This document shows, one piece after another, positions 1 through 8,240 of a stretch of DNA of 18,683 nucleotides. The stretch's first letter is position 1. Every line of letters begins with the position of its first letter. The notes below the pieces were generated by a model. It was given only the letters and a program-made list of their open reading frames with translations, had not been told where the DNA came from and ran no database searches. This stretch comes from an uncultured Chloroflexota bacterium (GTDB lineage: Bacteria > Chloroflexota > Dehalococcoidia > CAUJGQ01): assembly GCA_937879875.1 (NCBI GenBank), contig CALFMN010000155.1, positions 1-18,683 on the forward strand. Direction: 5' to 3'. A program made the translations under genes and the position numbers.

Positions 1-50
1 GTGTGAGATCTCCCCTTCCCCCAATAATAGGGGAAGGGGAGATCTCACAC
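1..50. repeat. Perfect long hairpin repeat
   Basis: Bases 1-21 are the exact reverse complement of 30-50, with an 8-base loop. This gives a 21-bp perfect stem made of a GTGTGAGATCT tip and a C/T-rich segment. There is no T-run after it, so it does not look like a standard intrinsic terminator. The loop and inner stem (CCCCCAATAATAGGGG) recur in inverted orientation at 8774-8805, which marks it as a member of a dispersed family. It sits at the very edge of the window, so the gene on its left is not visible. Confidence 0.85.
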
Positions 51-89
51 CGGGACGATTGCGGCTGAAGGCGGGGCGATATCGCCGAC

Positions 90-117
90 CTGTAGGGGCG
101 CAGGTGTGCGCCCCTCA
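90..117. repeat. REP-like GC hairpin (copy 1)
   Basis: Bases 94-102 (AGGGGCGCA) pair exactly with 107-115 around a 4-base loop, preceded by TGT. The same TGTAGGGGCGCA...TGCGCCC layout occurs at 15587-15616 and, inverted, at 3907-3937. It is therefore a short dispersed REP-like family rather than a one-off hairpin. Confidence 0.75.
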
Positions 118-289
118 TGACACATGACGTGCAGCCGCGACTCAGGGCGCTTCGGATAACTCGCCGCCATCCTGCATGAGCGAATGGGAGTTGCCGCTCG
201 CTCCCGACTTTGACGAGAGCAAGAGGAACGAACGGCAACCGAGCGGACGGCGTGGGTTCCAGACAACCCTCCCTCGGGCGGGCGCGTAC

Positions 290-295
290 TATACA
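290..295 (+). promoter_or_regulatory. Possible -10 element upstream of the kinase gene
   Basis: TATACA stands out as an A/T-rich hexamer in very GC-rich surroundings, about 65 bases before the kinase start. No convincing -35 hexamer lies 16-18 bases upstream, so this is only a candidate. Apart from the two hairpins, I see nothing else recognisable in 118-358. Confidence 0.25.
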
Positions 296-358
296 TAGAG
301 CCGCATCGCGGATCTCGCGCGCGGGAGGACCGGCCGCGCACCGCTCACAGGACTGGAT

Positions 359-2590
359 ATGACCTCGCCGCAGACATTCGGCCGCTACGAGCTGCTCGGC
401 ATTTTGGGCGGCGGCGGCTTCGCGACCGTGTATCGCGCCCTCGATCCCGCGCTGGGGCGCGAGGTCGCGCTGAAGGCGCTGCTGCCGCATCTCGCCGCCG
501 ACCAGGTGATTCGCCAGCGCTTTCTTGGCGAGGCGCGGGCCATCGCCGGGCTGCATCACCCCAACATCGTCACCGTCTACGACGTGGGCGAGGCCGACGG
601 CCGGCCCTTCTTCGCGATGGAGCTGATCGCCGGCGACACGCTGGCCGCGGCGCTCACTGCCAGCGGGCGCTTCGAGCCGGCCCGCGCTGTCGAGGTTCTG
701 AGCAGCCTCTGCGGCGCCGTCGATGCGTTGCACGCCGCGGGGCTGGTGCACCGCGACATCAAGCCCGCCAACGTGATGATCGAGCCCGGCGGGTACGTGG
801 TGCTGATGGACTTCGGCATCGCCCGGTCGCAGGGTGGCTCGTCGTACACGCAGGCCGGCGACAGCATCGGCACGCCGCGCTACATGGCGCCGGAGCAGGT
901 GCGCGGCGTTGAAGTCGGCCCGGCCGCTGATGTCTATGCACTGGGCGTGCTGGCCTACGAGCTGCTGTCCGGCAAGCCGCCGTTCGTGGGCGACACCGCC
1001 TCTGTCCTGCACGCACAGGTCTACGAGCCGCCGCCGCCGCTGCGCGATGCACGCCCCGGCCTGCCGGAGGGTGTCTACACCGCGATCGACGCCGCCCTGG
1101 CCAAGAGTCCGGCCGGACGGCCCGCGTCGCCCGGCGCATTCGCCGGGTTGTTGCAGGCCGCGCTGGGCAGCATCACCCCAACGTCTGTCATGCCGGCGCG
1201 GCCGCAGGACGACGAGGCGACGCTGCTGATGGCGCCCACGGCAGCAGAAGACACGGGGCCGATCGTCGTCCCTTCTACGCCTGCCTCGGCGACGCCGCAG
1301 CCGACGCCTGCGTTCACGCCGCAGTACGTGCCGGCCTATCCGCGCTCGGACACGCCGTCGAGCTTCACGCCGGCGCTGCCCACGCGTTCCGGCCGTCGCA
1401 AACGCACCGCGCTGCTGGCGATCGGCGCGGCGATCGTGGCGCTGACGCTGGGCGGCGCGGCGCTGGCAGCGGTCATCGCGCGCGGCGGCGGCAGCAACAA
1501 GCCGGCGACCGCGACCAGCGTTGCGGGGAGCATCACTCCCACGCCGGCGGCCACGGCCGCGGCCGGCGCCAGCGGCACGCCTGCGCTTGCCGGCGCCGCT
1601 ACGGTCACGAACCTGCAGGTCTACGACTCGCTCAGGCGCGAGCATTCGGGAACCTTCGCCGCGGGCGACTTCGTGGACGTTTGCTTTTCGCTGACGCCGG
1701 GCACGAGCACCGCCCCGCCGCTGGTCTTCGTGACCAACCGCAACCAGCCGCCGGCCAACGACGCCGACCATGCGCTCGTCGGCCGCTCCCAGCCCCTGAA
1801 GCTGGTGCAAATCGACAACAGGTGCTTCGAGGTGCGCTCGCTTTTGCCGCGCTTTCAGCCCGGCGACTACTATGCCTGGGTGATGCAGGGTCAGAGTCTG
1901 GACGAGGCGGTCGTGCTCGCCAGCGCACCGTTCCACCTCGTGGCAGCAACGGCGACGCCCGCCGTGACCGGCACGCCGGCAGCGACGGCCACGCCGCGGC
2001 CCACGGCTACACCCACGCCCACGCGCGCCGCCGCGCTGCCGGCGCCAGACCTCTCCATGCCGCCGAACCCGAACGCGGGCGCGGGGCGGCCGGCGCTTAA
2101 GATCACCGCTGTACAGGCGCCGGCCGCCCCGCCCGCGGCGGGCGCCACGTTTGTCTTCCAGGTCACGGCGCAGAACTTCGGTGCGGCGGGCAATCAGGGC
2201 AGCATTACCGTCAGCTCGCCGGAAGCGACGAAGCTCACGGCTCAGCTCGGTGCGTGCGAGATGGACGCACGGGCGAACGCCTTCCCGCCGGGCAGCAGCG
2301 TCAGCACGCAGGGCAACGGCACGCGCGCCGGCGTTGGCAAGACCAGCAGTACGCAGTGGATCGCCGAGGCGGACGTAAGCGGCGCCTGGCCTGCCAACGG
2401 CCAGTGCACACTGAGCGTGACCGCGACGGCGCCCGCCAGCGGCCCTCTCACCTTCTATCTGCGCACGGCGACGTTTGCCAGCGACGATCGCCTTGCGGTC
2501 TGGCCCTACACCGGCTCAGGCACCGGCTCCGTGGTCAACGATCAGCAGGAGTTCCGCGCCATCCGCTGGGTGGTGCCGATCGCGCGGTAG
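359..2590 (+). CDS. Transmembrane Ser/Thr protein kinase with two extracytoplasmic domains
   Basis: This is a 743-residue Hanks-type kinase of the bacterial PknB class. The cytoplasmic kinase domain spans about residues 9-265: glycine loop at 17-25, ATP-anchoring Lys39, catalytic HRD at 131-133 followed by Lys135 and Asn138, DFG at 151-153, and a Ser/Thr-rich activation loop ending in APE. A Pro/Thr-rich linker leads to one membrane segment at about 349-372 that follows Arg/Lys residues. Outside the membrane come an Ala/Thr linker, a first domain (about 413-529), a TPT-rich spacer, and a second beta-rich domain (about 582-743). There are no PASTA repeats. Each outer domain carries exactly two cysteines, which could form one disulfide each. 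It probably phosphorylates cytoplasmic targets in response to an external signal; ligand and substrates are unknown. The ATG has an AGGA-like site about 9 bases upstream. Confidence 0.95.
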   Translation: MTSPQTFGRYELLGILGGGGFATVYRALDPALGREVALKALLPHLAADQVIRQRFLGEARAIAGLHHPNIVTVYDVGEADGRPFFAMELIAGDTLAAALTASGRFEPARAVEVLSSLCGAVDALHAAGLVHRDIKPANVMIEPGGYVVLMDFGIARSQGGSSYTQAGDSIGTPRYMAPEQVRGVEVGPAADVYALGVLAYELLSGKPPFVGDTASVLHAQVYEPPPPLRDARPGLPEGVYTAIDAALAKSPAGRPASPGAFAGLLQAALGSITPTSVMPARPQDDEATLLMAPTAAEDTGPIVVPSTPASATPQPTPAFTPQYVPAYPRSDTPSSFTPALPTRSGRRKRTALLAIGAAIVALTLGGAALAAVIARGGGSNKPATATSVAGSITPTPAATAAAGASGTPALAGAATVTNLQVYDSLRREHSGTFAAGDFVDVCFSLTPGTSTAPPLVFVTNRNQPPANDADHALVGRSQPLKLVQIDNRCFEVRSLLPRFQPGDYYAWVMQGQSLDEAVVLASAPFHLVAATATPAVTGTPAATATPRPTATPTPTRAAALPAPDLSMPPNPNAGAGRPALKITAVQAPAAPPAAGATFVFQVTAQNFGAAGNQGSITVSSPEATKLTAQLGACEMDARANAFPPGSSVSTQGNGTRAGVGKTSSTQWIAEADVSGAWPANGQCTLSVTATAPASGPLTFYLRTATFASDDRLAVWPYTGSGTGSVVNDQQEFRAIRWVVPIAR

Positions 2591-2621
2591 CAGCGAGCAG
2601 CAGGAGGCCTCGGTGTGCTGC

Positions 2622-3266
2622 CTACTCGTCTGCTTCGACGGGCCGCGGCTCGGGCGCGAGGCGCCGGGCATTGAAGCGGGCGCGGGCGCGGCGCAGGCGG
2701 AGAGCCTGCGAAAGGGCGATGAGCAGCGGGAAGGGAATCAGCGCGACCGCGCCGATAACGATGTAGTGGTCGTAGCGGCTGACGGCGTTGCCGAAGAGGT
2801 AGCCGAGCATCGTGATGCTGCAGATCCAGCCGACAGCGCCGGCGACGTTGAATACGGCGAAGCGCGGATAGCCCATCTCGGCGGCGCCGGCAACTACGGG
2901 TGCGAAGGTGCGCAACCCGGTGACGAAGCGCGCCGCCACGATCGTCTTGCCGCCGTGGCGAGCGTAGAAGCGCTGCGCCTTTTCTAAATGGTCGCGCCGG
3001 AACCAGAAGGAATCGTCGCGCCCGTAGAGCCGCTTGCCGGCCTGGCGGCCGATCAGATAGCCGACCGCATCGCCCAGCACGGCGCCGGCGATCATCGCGC
3101 CCAGCACGCCGGCGATATGCAGGTGGCCGCGCGCGGCCAGCAGCCCGGCGGTGATCAGCAGCGTATCACCGGGCAGGAAGAAACCGACGAGCAGCCCCGT
3201 CTCCGCGAACAGGATCGCGAAGAGCCCGGCGTAGCCGATCGTGCGGACGATCTCTTCCCAGTTCAT
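2622..3266 (-). CDS. DedA family (VTT domain) membrane protein
   Basis: This 214-residue polytopic inner-membrane protein has the DedA/SNARE-associated hallmarks. There is an N-terminal hydrophobic segment with an acidic residue (AETGLLVGFFLPGD, about residues 21-34), a Gly-rich segment with GDAVGYLIGR, and the conserved AARFVTGLRTFAPVVAG stretch followed by EMGYPRF. A C-terminal hydrophobic helix precedes an Arg-rich cytoplasmic tail. Length is normal for the family. Characterised DedA proteins act in membrane lipid (undecaprenyl phosphate or phospholipid) translocation and proton-motive-force homeostasis; the substrate here cannot be told. The gene is convergent with the kinase, with only 31 bases between the two stops. 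No strong ribosome binding site is visible before the ATG. Confidence 0.92.
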   Translation of the reverse strand: MNWEEIVRTIGYAGLFAILFAETGLLVGFFLPGDTLLITAGLLAARGHLHIAGVLGAMIAGAVLGDAVGYLIGRQAGKRLYGRDDSFWFRRDHLEKAQRFYARHGGKTIVAARFVTGLRTFAPVVAGAAEMGYPRFAVFNVAGAVGWICSITMLGYLFGNAVSRYDHYIVIGAVALIPFPLLIALSQALRLRRARARFNARRLAPEPRPVEADE

Positions 3267-3447
3267 CGCCGTTTCAGCGTATCACGGCGCCGCGAGGCGC
3301 TCTGCCTGAGGATCGGGCGGCGGCAGGCTTCCGTGACAGAGATGCGGGCGGAGCGCCGATTTTCGCCGCGGGCCGTATGCTGCGGCCGTGGGGCGACGAT
3401 CGCGCGTGCTGGTATGAGTTCGAATCGCGCCGGTTGCGAGGTGTTGT

Positions 3448-3735
3448 ATGGCGAAGGATGCGAAGCAGCGGACGTTCAGCTATCCGTGGGGCAGCGGCGT
3501 GGTCGCGGAGGAGGCGCGGGTCGAGGGCGAATACCACGTGCCGGCGCTGCAACTGCTGCGCTACACCGAGGGCGAGGCCGCGGGGCGCGAGAGCGTGCGC
3601 TTCTGCTACTACAACCACCGCGGCATGTATCAGCGGGCGCCGCTCGTGCTCTCCGAGCCGGAGATCGAGCTGCTGCGCGCGGCGCTGCGCCATGCGCCCG
3701 AGCTGCGGGCGCTGCTGCTGCGGCTGGTGGAATGA
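3448..3735 (+). CDS. Small hypothetical protein (95 aa)
   Basis: I do not recognise this protein. It is soluble, has no signal peptide, and divides into an N-terminal part rich in aromatic and charged residues (TFSYPWGSG, VRFCYYNHRG) and a C-terminal amphipathic helix rich in Leu, Ala and Arg. The ATG follows GAGGTG at a good distance, and codon use matches the neighbours, with strong GC at third positions. Both support a real gene. A longer overlapping reading frame (3377-5677) runs through repeats and antisense to the esterase and is not credible. The gene stands alone, divergent from the DedA gene and followed by the repeat island. Confidence 0.75.
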   Translation: MAKDAKQRTFSYPWGSGVVAEEARVEGEYHVPALQLLRYTEGEAAGRESVRFCYYNHRGMYQRAPLVLSEPEIELLRAALRHAPELRALLLRLVE

Positions 3736-3758
3736 GCGCGGCCGGTGCGCCGCGCGCT

Positions 3759-4073
3759 GGCCCTCACTCCCCCTTCCCCTCTCCTCCCATACAGCCCCCA
3801 ATCCTCTCGCGGTCTCAAGACCTCGTGTGTATGGGAGAGAGGGGCGATCCGGCGTCGAGCGATCCGAAGGGCGTCGGGTTCGCCGGCGCCATTGCTCGCG
3901 CCTGCGAGCGCGACAGGCGCACGCCGTGCGCCCTACGGGAACCAGGGTAACTCGACACCTTTCGCACCAGCACCCCACGATCGCCCCTTCTCTCCCATAC
4001 CGCTCGTCGCACGCCGCAGATCTACCACCGCTGGTCTATGGGAGAGAAGGGGAAGGGGGTTATGAGGGCCGCT
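3759..4073. repeat. Composite inverted repeat island (two long hairpin elements around a REP)
   Basis: The left element starts GGCCCTCA-CTCCCCCTTCCCC. It carries a hairpin with arms at about 3776-3792 and 3829-3844 (CCCTC-TCCCATAC against GTATGGGAGAGAGGGG), then a tail GGGGCGATCCGGCGTCGAGC...GGCGTCGGGTT. The right element has the same parts in reverse order on the other strand: tail at 3941-3984, hairpin arms at 3983-4000 and 4036-4055, and terminal GGCCCTCATAA inverted at 4058-4070. A REP-like hairpin lies between them at 3907-3937. The 3736-4090 gap therefore holds repeats and no gene. It fills the space between the small gene and the 3' end of the esterase gene. Confidence 0.75.
3907..3937 (-). 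repeat. REP-like GC hairpin (copy 2, inverted)
   Basis: On the minus strand this reads CGTAGGGCGCACGGCGTGCG followed by CCTGTCGCGC, with GGCGCAC/GTGCGCC pairing. It matches the copy at 15587-15616 over nearly its full length with a few substitutions. It lies between the two arms of the composite island. Confidence 0.65.
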
Positions 4074-4090
4074 CCCCGCCCGGTCCAGCC

Positions 4091-5620
4091 TCAGACGAAC
4101 GCTTCCCAGAACGCGCGTTCCGGTTCCTGCGGCGCATCGACGAGTTGTGGATGCTCGCCGAGCAGCATGGTGGCGCGGCGCGGCGGCGCGTAGGGCTGCC
4201 ACTCGGGCAGGCTCTCGCTGCGCGGGCTGCCCGTGCGGGCGAAGGCGAGCCAGGCGCCCTGCATCCGCTCCGAAAGCGCCTGCGCCGCCGGTGTGCGCCC
4301 GGCGAGACGGCCGATCTCCGACTGCTCCAACGTGCCGAAGACGAAGGGCAGCTCCAGCGCGTGGATCGCGCCCCGCGGGCCGCCCGGCGCCGCTGCCTGC
4401 CAGTCGAAGCGGTAGACGTAGGTTTGCGGCGTGTGCGCTGCGTGCAGCGTCGCAAGCTTCAGCGCCCCGGCGCGGAAGACCTGGTCGGTGGCGACGGCCA
4501 ACCAGAGTTCGGCAGGAGCCGTCTCCTCGCCGCGCGCCGCCCGCGCCTTGCGGTAGACCTCAACGGCGCGAGTGGCGTTGGGCGTGCCATCCGCCGCAGT
4601 TCCAGGGAAGACGGCCTCGCAGCGGCGCAGCAGACCCGCCTCGTCCAGCGATTCGATCACGGGGTCAAGGAAGCGGTAGAGCTTCATCTCCTCCCGGTTC
4701 GTGCCCAGCAGCAGCGGGATGCCGCGCGATGCCCCGCCGGCGATCGCCTCGAACGGGCGGGCGGGAATCAGCTCGCCGTCGGCGACCGGCGCGAACGAGA
4801 GCGCGGCCGACCGCGCGGCCACGCGGTTCTGCGCCACCAGCAGCTCCTCGGCAGGCAGGTCGCGCAGTTTGCCGGCCGCTTCGGGCGCGATGTTCAGCTC
4901 TTCGAGCATCTGCCGCGTCGCGGCAGTGGCGCGTTCGGGCGTGGTGGTCAGGTTCAGCGAGCCGCTCTCCAGCACGGCTTTGTGGAAGAGCCCGCGCGCC
5001 CGCGGCATCGTCAGCAGGCAGGCGTTGTTGACCGATCCGGCCGATTCGCCCATCACGGTGACGTTGCCAGGATCGCCGCCGAACGCGGCGATCTCGTCGC
5101 GCACCCACTCCAGCGCCGCGACGACGTCGAGCAGTGCCTCGTTGCCGCTGCTGTCGAGACTGCCTCCGGGCAGGTCTTTGCCGCGCAGGAAGCCGAAGGC
5201 CCCAAGCCGGTAGTTGAGTGTAACCACGACGACATCGCCGCGGCGAGCGAGCGCGGCGCCGTCGTAGGTGATCTCGGAGCCGGCGCCGATCACCCAGGCG
5301 CCGCCGTGCACCCAGACCAGCACCGGCCGGCGGCCGCCGTCGCCCGCGGCGGGCGTCCAGACATTGAGGTAGAGGCAGTCTTCGCTCTGCTCGGGGATGA
5401 CGATGCCGAGCAGCGGCGCCAGCGGCCGATTCGCCTGGAACGAGCCGGGGCCGAAGCGCGTGGCCTCGCGCACGCCGCTCCAGCCGGCGGAGCGTTGCGG
5501 CGGGCGGAAGCGCAGCGGGCCGACCGGCGGTTGGGCGAAGGGAATGCCGCGGAAGACGGAGACGTCCTGCTCGTCCGTGCCCTGCAACTGACCGTAGCTG
5601 GTGTGTGCAAGCGGTGCCAT
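4091..5620 (-). CDS. Carboxylesterase, type B family
   Basis: This alpha/beta-hydrolase of about 509 residues belongs to the type B carboxylesterase (para-nitrobenzyl esterase-like) family. It hydrolyses carboxylic ester bonds; the natural substrate is unknown. Visible family marks are FRGIPFAQPPVGPLRF near the N-terminus, the EDCLYLNVWTP signature, the oxyanion-hole motif VWVHGGAW, the nucleophile elbow GESAGS (Ser193 from the chosen start), GTNREEM around the acidic residue, and HALELPFVFG with the probable catalytic His. No signal peptide is seen, so it is probably cytoplasmic. The ATG at 5620 is preferred because AAAGG lies just upstream. An in-frame GTG at 5686 would add 22 poorly conserved residues. 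The YbjQ-like gene lies 106 bases upstream on the same strand. Confidence 0.93.
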   Translation of the reverse strand: MAPLAHTSYGQLQGTDEQDVSVFRGIPFAQPPVGPLRFRPPQRSAGWSGVREATRFGPGSFQANRPLAPLLGIVIPEQSEDCLYLNVWTPAAGDGGRRPVLVWVHGGAWVIGAGSEITYDGAALARRGDVVVVTLNYRLGAFGFLRGKDLPGGSLDSSGNEALLDVVAALEWVRDEIAAFGGDPGNVTVMGESAGSVNNACLLTMPRARGLFHKAVLESGSLNLTTTPERATAATRQMLEELNIAPEAAGKLRDLPAEELLVAQNRVAARSAALSFAPVADGELIPARPFEAIAGGASRGIPLLLGTNREEMKLYRFLDPVIESLDEAGLLRRCEAVFPGTAADGTPNATRAVEVYRKARAARGEETAPAELWLAVATDQVFRAGALKLATLHAAHTPQTYVYRFDWQAAAPGGPRGAIHALELPFVFGTLEQSEIGRLAGRTPAAQALSERMQGAWLAFARTGSPRSESLPEWQPYAPPRRATMLLGEHPQLVDAPQEPERAFWEAFV

Positions 5621-5726
5621 CGAACTGCCTTTCGGTGGGAGGCCCGTGGGGAGACAGCGGCGCATTGCCGATTGTAGGCCGTGCACCCCGGCGCTACCGC
5701 CCCGGAGCGGTCTATGCCGGCGCGAC

Positions 5727-6050
5727 TCAGCCGACGCGGCGCAGCTTGACGGCGGTGCCGTAGGCGACGATCTCGGACATGGTGTTGCCGATCTCCGACG
5801 AGTCGAAGCGCATCATCACCACGGCATCGGCACCGGCGGCCGTGGCGCGTTCGATCAGGCGCTGCACGGCGTGCTCGCGCGCTTGTTCGAGCAGCGAGGT
5901 GTACTGCTTGATCTCGCCGCCGACGAGCGACTTCAGGCCGGCGCCGATATTGCCGAACAGGCCGCGGCTGCGCACCGTAATGCCGAAGACCTCGCCCAGC
6001 GTCTCTGTGACCTCGTAGCCCGCGACATCGAAGGTGGTGGCAACGATCAT
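5727..6050 (-). CDS. YbjQ / UPF0145 family protein
   Basis: This 107-residue soluble protein starts MIVATTFDVAGYEVTETLGE, then GITVRSRGLFGNIGAGLKSL, GGEIKQYTSLLEQARE and GADAVVMMRFDSSEI. These are the characteristic features of the UPF0145/YbjQ family, sometimes described as putative heavy-metal binding and pentameric. The biochemical role is not established, and there are no cysteines here to support metal binding directly. The start is well supported by AAAGGAG nine bases before the ATG; a longer upstream extension in frame is not coding-like. It is divergent from the phosphotransferase gene and lies upstream of the esterase gene on the same strand. Confidence 0.92.
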   Translation of the reverse strand: MIVATTFDVAGYEVTETLGEVFGITVRSRGLFGNIGAGLKSLVGGEIKQYTSLLEQAREHAVQRLIERATAAGADAVVMMRFDSSEIGNTMSEIVAYGTAVKLRRVG

Positions 6051-6198
6051 GATTGCGGGGCTCCTTTGCTGCATCATGCAGCGAGGGCCGCACTGCCGGC
6101 GGCGCGCTGCTGCTCGTTGCAGGATACCATCGCGTCTATTGGCGGCGTCGGTGGGTTCAACGACCACGGCCTGATCATGACACGCTGAGGCGACCGCG

Positions 6199-7182
6199 AT
6201 GCGCCAACCACCCGAGCCGTGGCCACGTGTTCCGACCGAGCAAGACGCGGCGTGCGTGGCCTGGCGGGCGACGGGGCGGCGCGCCGCGCAGATCGAGCGC
6301 TTCGCCACCGGGTTGTCGCACTTTGTCTACGACGTGCTGCTCGACGATGGCCGGCAGATCGTCGTGCGGCTGACGCGGCCGGAGCAGTCGGGCGAGTTCG
6401 CCGGCGCCGTCTACTGGTATGGCCGGCTGAAGCCGCTGGGTGTGCCGCTGGCCGAGCTGCTGTACGCCGACATGACAGGCGCGGCGGACGGCTTGCCCGC
6501 GCTGGTGCTGGAGCGGCTGCCGGGCACGGATCTGGGCGAGGTGTATGCCGCGCTCTCCCGCGAGGAGAAAGAGCGGCTGGCGCGGGAGATCGCCGCGGCT
6601 CAGCGCATCGCCGGCTCGCTGCCGCCGGCCGCCGGCTACGGCTATGCGCTCTCGTACGAAGATCCGGCGCTCAAGCGCTCGTGGAAAGCCGTGCTCGACG
6701 CCAGCCTGGAGCGCAGCCGCAGCCGGATGCGGCGCGCGGGGTTGGTGAACCCGGACACCGTGGAGCGTGTGCAGGCGGCGATCGACCGTGAGGGAGCGCA
6801 GTTCGCCCGCGTGGAGCCACGCGGTTTCCTGCACGACACCACGACGGGGAACGTGATCGTCTGGGGAGGGCGGCTCTCGGGCATCGTCGACGTGGACTCG
6901 GTCTGCTTCGGCGACGGCTTGTTCGTGATCGCCTTAACGCGGATGGCGCTGCTGGAGCTGGACTGCGATTTGGAGTATGTCGACGCCTGGCTCGCCGAGC
7001 GTGCGCCGGACGGCGAAGTACTGAAGATGCTGGGGCTCTACACGGCCGTCTTCTGCGTCGATTTCCTGGCTGAGCTGGGCCACGCCTTCAACCGCGCCGC
7101 GCCCGCGCCCGTCGATCCCGCGTACGTCCGGCGCCTGCTCGCCCTGCTCGATGCAGATCTGACCGAGGCGCGGGCGGGCTGA
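6199..7182 (+). CDS. APH-family phosphotransferase
   Basis: This 327-residue protein has the aminoglycoside phosphotransferase / choline kinase-like fold. The N-lobe includes FATGLSHFVYDVLLDDG and IVVRLTRPE, with Arg57 rather than Lys at the usual ATP-anchoring position. The hinge reads LVLERLPGTDLGEVY. The C-lobe has the Brenner motif in the form LHDTTTGNVIV (His212, Asp213, Asn218) and the metal-binding Asp231 in GIVDVDS. The family phosphorylates small hydroxylated molecules such as antibiotics, sugars or choline; nothing here fixes the substrate, and it should not be read as a resistance gene. The ATG follows GAGGCGACCGCG. The gene is divergent from the YbjQ-like gene, and their 148-base spacer must hold both promoters. 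Confidence 0.88.
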   Translation: MRQPPEPWPRVPTEQDAACVAWRATGRRAAQIERFATGLSHFVYDVLLDDGRQIVVRLTRPEQSGEFAGAVYWYGRLKPLGVPLAELLYADMTGAADGLPALVLERLPGTDLGEVYAALSREEKERLAREIAAAQRIAGSLPPAAGYGYALSYEDPALKRSWKAVLDASLERSRSRMRRAGLVNPDTVERVQAAIDREGAQFARVEPRGFLHDTTTGNVIVWGGRLSGIVDVDSVCFGDGLFVIALTRMALLELDCDLEYVDAWLAERAPDGEVLKMLGLYTAVFCVDFLAELGHAFNRAAPAPVDPAYVRRLLALLDADLTEARAG

Positions 7183-7297
7183 GCAGGGCGCCGGCAGCCG
7201 CGGCGCCGTTTTCGCCCCGTACGGCCCAGCGTATACGGCCGCACTGCGAGCCAGATCGTAACCGTAGCGACTCTGCAGCCCTTGCTTTCCTGCGCCG

Positions 7298-8171
7298 ATG
7301 CTGATGCCGGGTGGGTTGCTCGCGCGGCGGGACGGCGCCTGGAAGGTGGGGACGTTCGTGGATCGGTTCTATCGTGGCTGGCTGCTCACGCAGACGAGCG
7401 CCCGCATCCTCTGGTCGGACAAGCGCCTGCTGCTGTTCACCCTGCTCAGCACGGTCTGCACGATCGTCGCCACGCTGATCATCCTCGCGCCCGTGTACAC
7501 CGCGATCAGCAATCCGGCTCAGCCCTATACGGGCTTCCCGATCATGCGCATGTTCATCCTCTACATGACCACGTCGTTCATCACGCTCTTCCTCAACACG
7601 GCGCTCGTCGCGATCGTGCTGGAGCGGCTGAACGGGGGCAAGCTCGGCTTCGAGCACGGCCTGTGGGTCGCGGTAGACAACATCTTCACCATCATCGTGC
7701 TGGCCGCGATCTCGGCCACTGTCGGTGTGCTTTCGCACCGTCGGGCGGCGGCTGCGCTTCGGCGGCCTGCTGGCAGCGCTGCTGTTCGGCGCCGCGTGGG
7801 AGATCGCGACCTTCCTGATTGTGCCCGTGATCGTAGCGGAGGGCGGCGACCCGTTCAGCGTGCTCGGCCGCAGCGTCGGCCTCGTGCACAAGGTGTGGGG
7901 CGAAGAGGTGAGCAGCAACGTCGGCCTCGGCCTGATTGCGCTGCTGTTCTCGCTGCCGGCGATCGTGCTCGGCCTGCGCGGCCTCTTTTCACCCGATCAT
8001 ATACAGGCGCTCGCCTGCCTCGGCATCGCCGCCGTCTACCTGGCGGTGCTCAGCCTGATCGTCGGCACGCTCACGCAGATCGTGCAGGCCGCGGTCTACT
8101 ACTACGCCCAGACCGGCGAGATCCCGCCCGGCTTCGACGGCGGCGCGATGGGCAACGCGATGAGCAAGTAG
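7298..8171 (+). pseudogene. DUF6159-like integral membrane protein, frameshifted
   Basis: Two overlapping frames together make one membrane protein of about 290 residues. The first frame gives FYRGWLLTQTSARILWSDKR, TM segments LLLFTLLSTVCTIVATLIIL and MRMFILYMTTSFITLFLNTA, then LGFEHGLWVAVDNIFTIIVL and ATVGVL. The second frame resumes with RTVGRRLRFGGLLAALLFGA, FLIVPVIVAEGGDPFSVLGR, KVWGEEVSSNVGLGLIALLF and further TM helices to the stop at 8171. Removing one T from the TTT at 7731-7733 restores an uninterrupted ...VGVLRTVGRRLR... sequence. The layout fits the DUF6159 family, whose function is unknown. A better start may be the GTG at 7358, preceded by AAGGTGGGG. The break is either a sequencing or assembly indel, or a recent inactivation; both halves still look under coding constraint. 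Confidence 0.8.
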
Positions 8172-8240
8172 CAACTGCGGCCGGACCATCGGCCTGGCAG
8201 CTTCCGGCATAATCCGCGACGACGCCGAACGGCATCTGGC

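Noticed and set aside
3759..4073. A CRISPR array or insertion sequence
   Set aside because: There are no regularly spaced direct repeats with unique spacers and no transposase gene. The repeats are inverted and form hairpins.
3377..5677. A long plus-strand open frame (766 codons)
   Set aside because: It overlaps the small gene, the repeat island and the esterase on the opposite strand. The esterase has clear catalytic motifs, and this frame shows only Arg/Ala-rich sequence.
6199..7182. An antibiotic resistance gene
   Set aside because: The APH-like fold is clear, but the family is broad and the substrate cannot be inferred from this sequence, so no resistance function is claimed.
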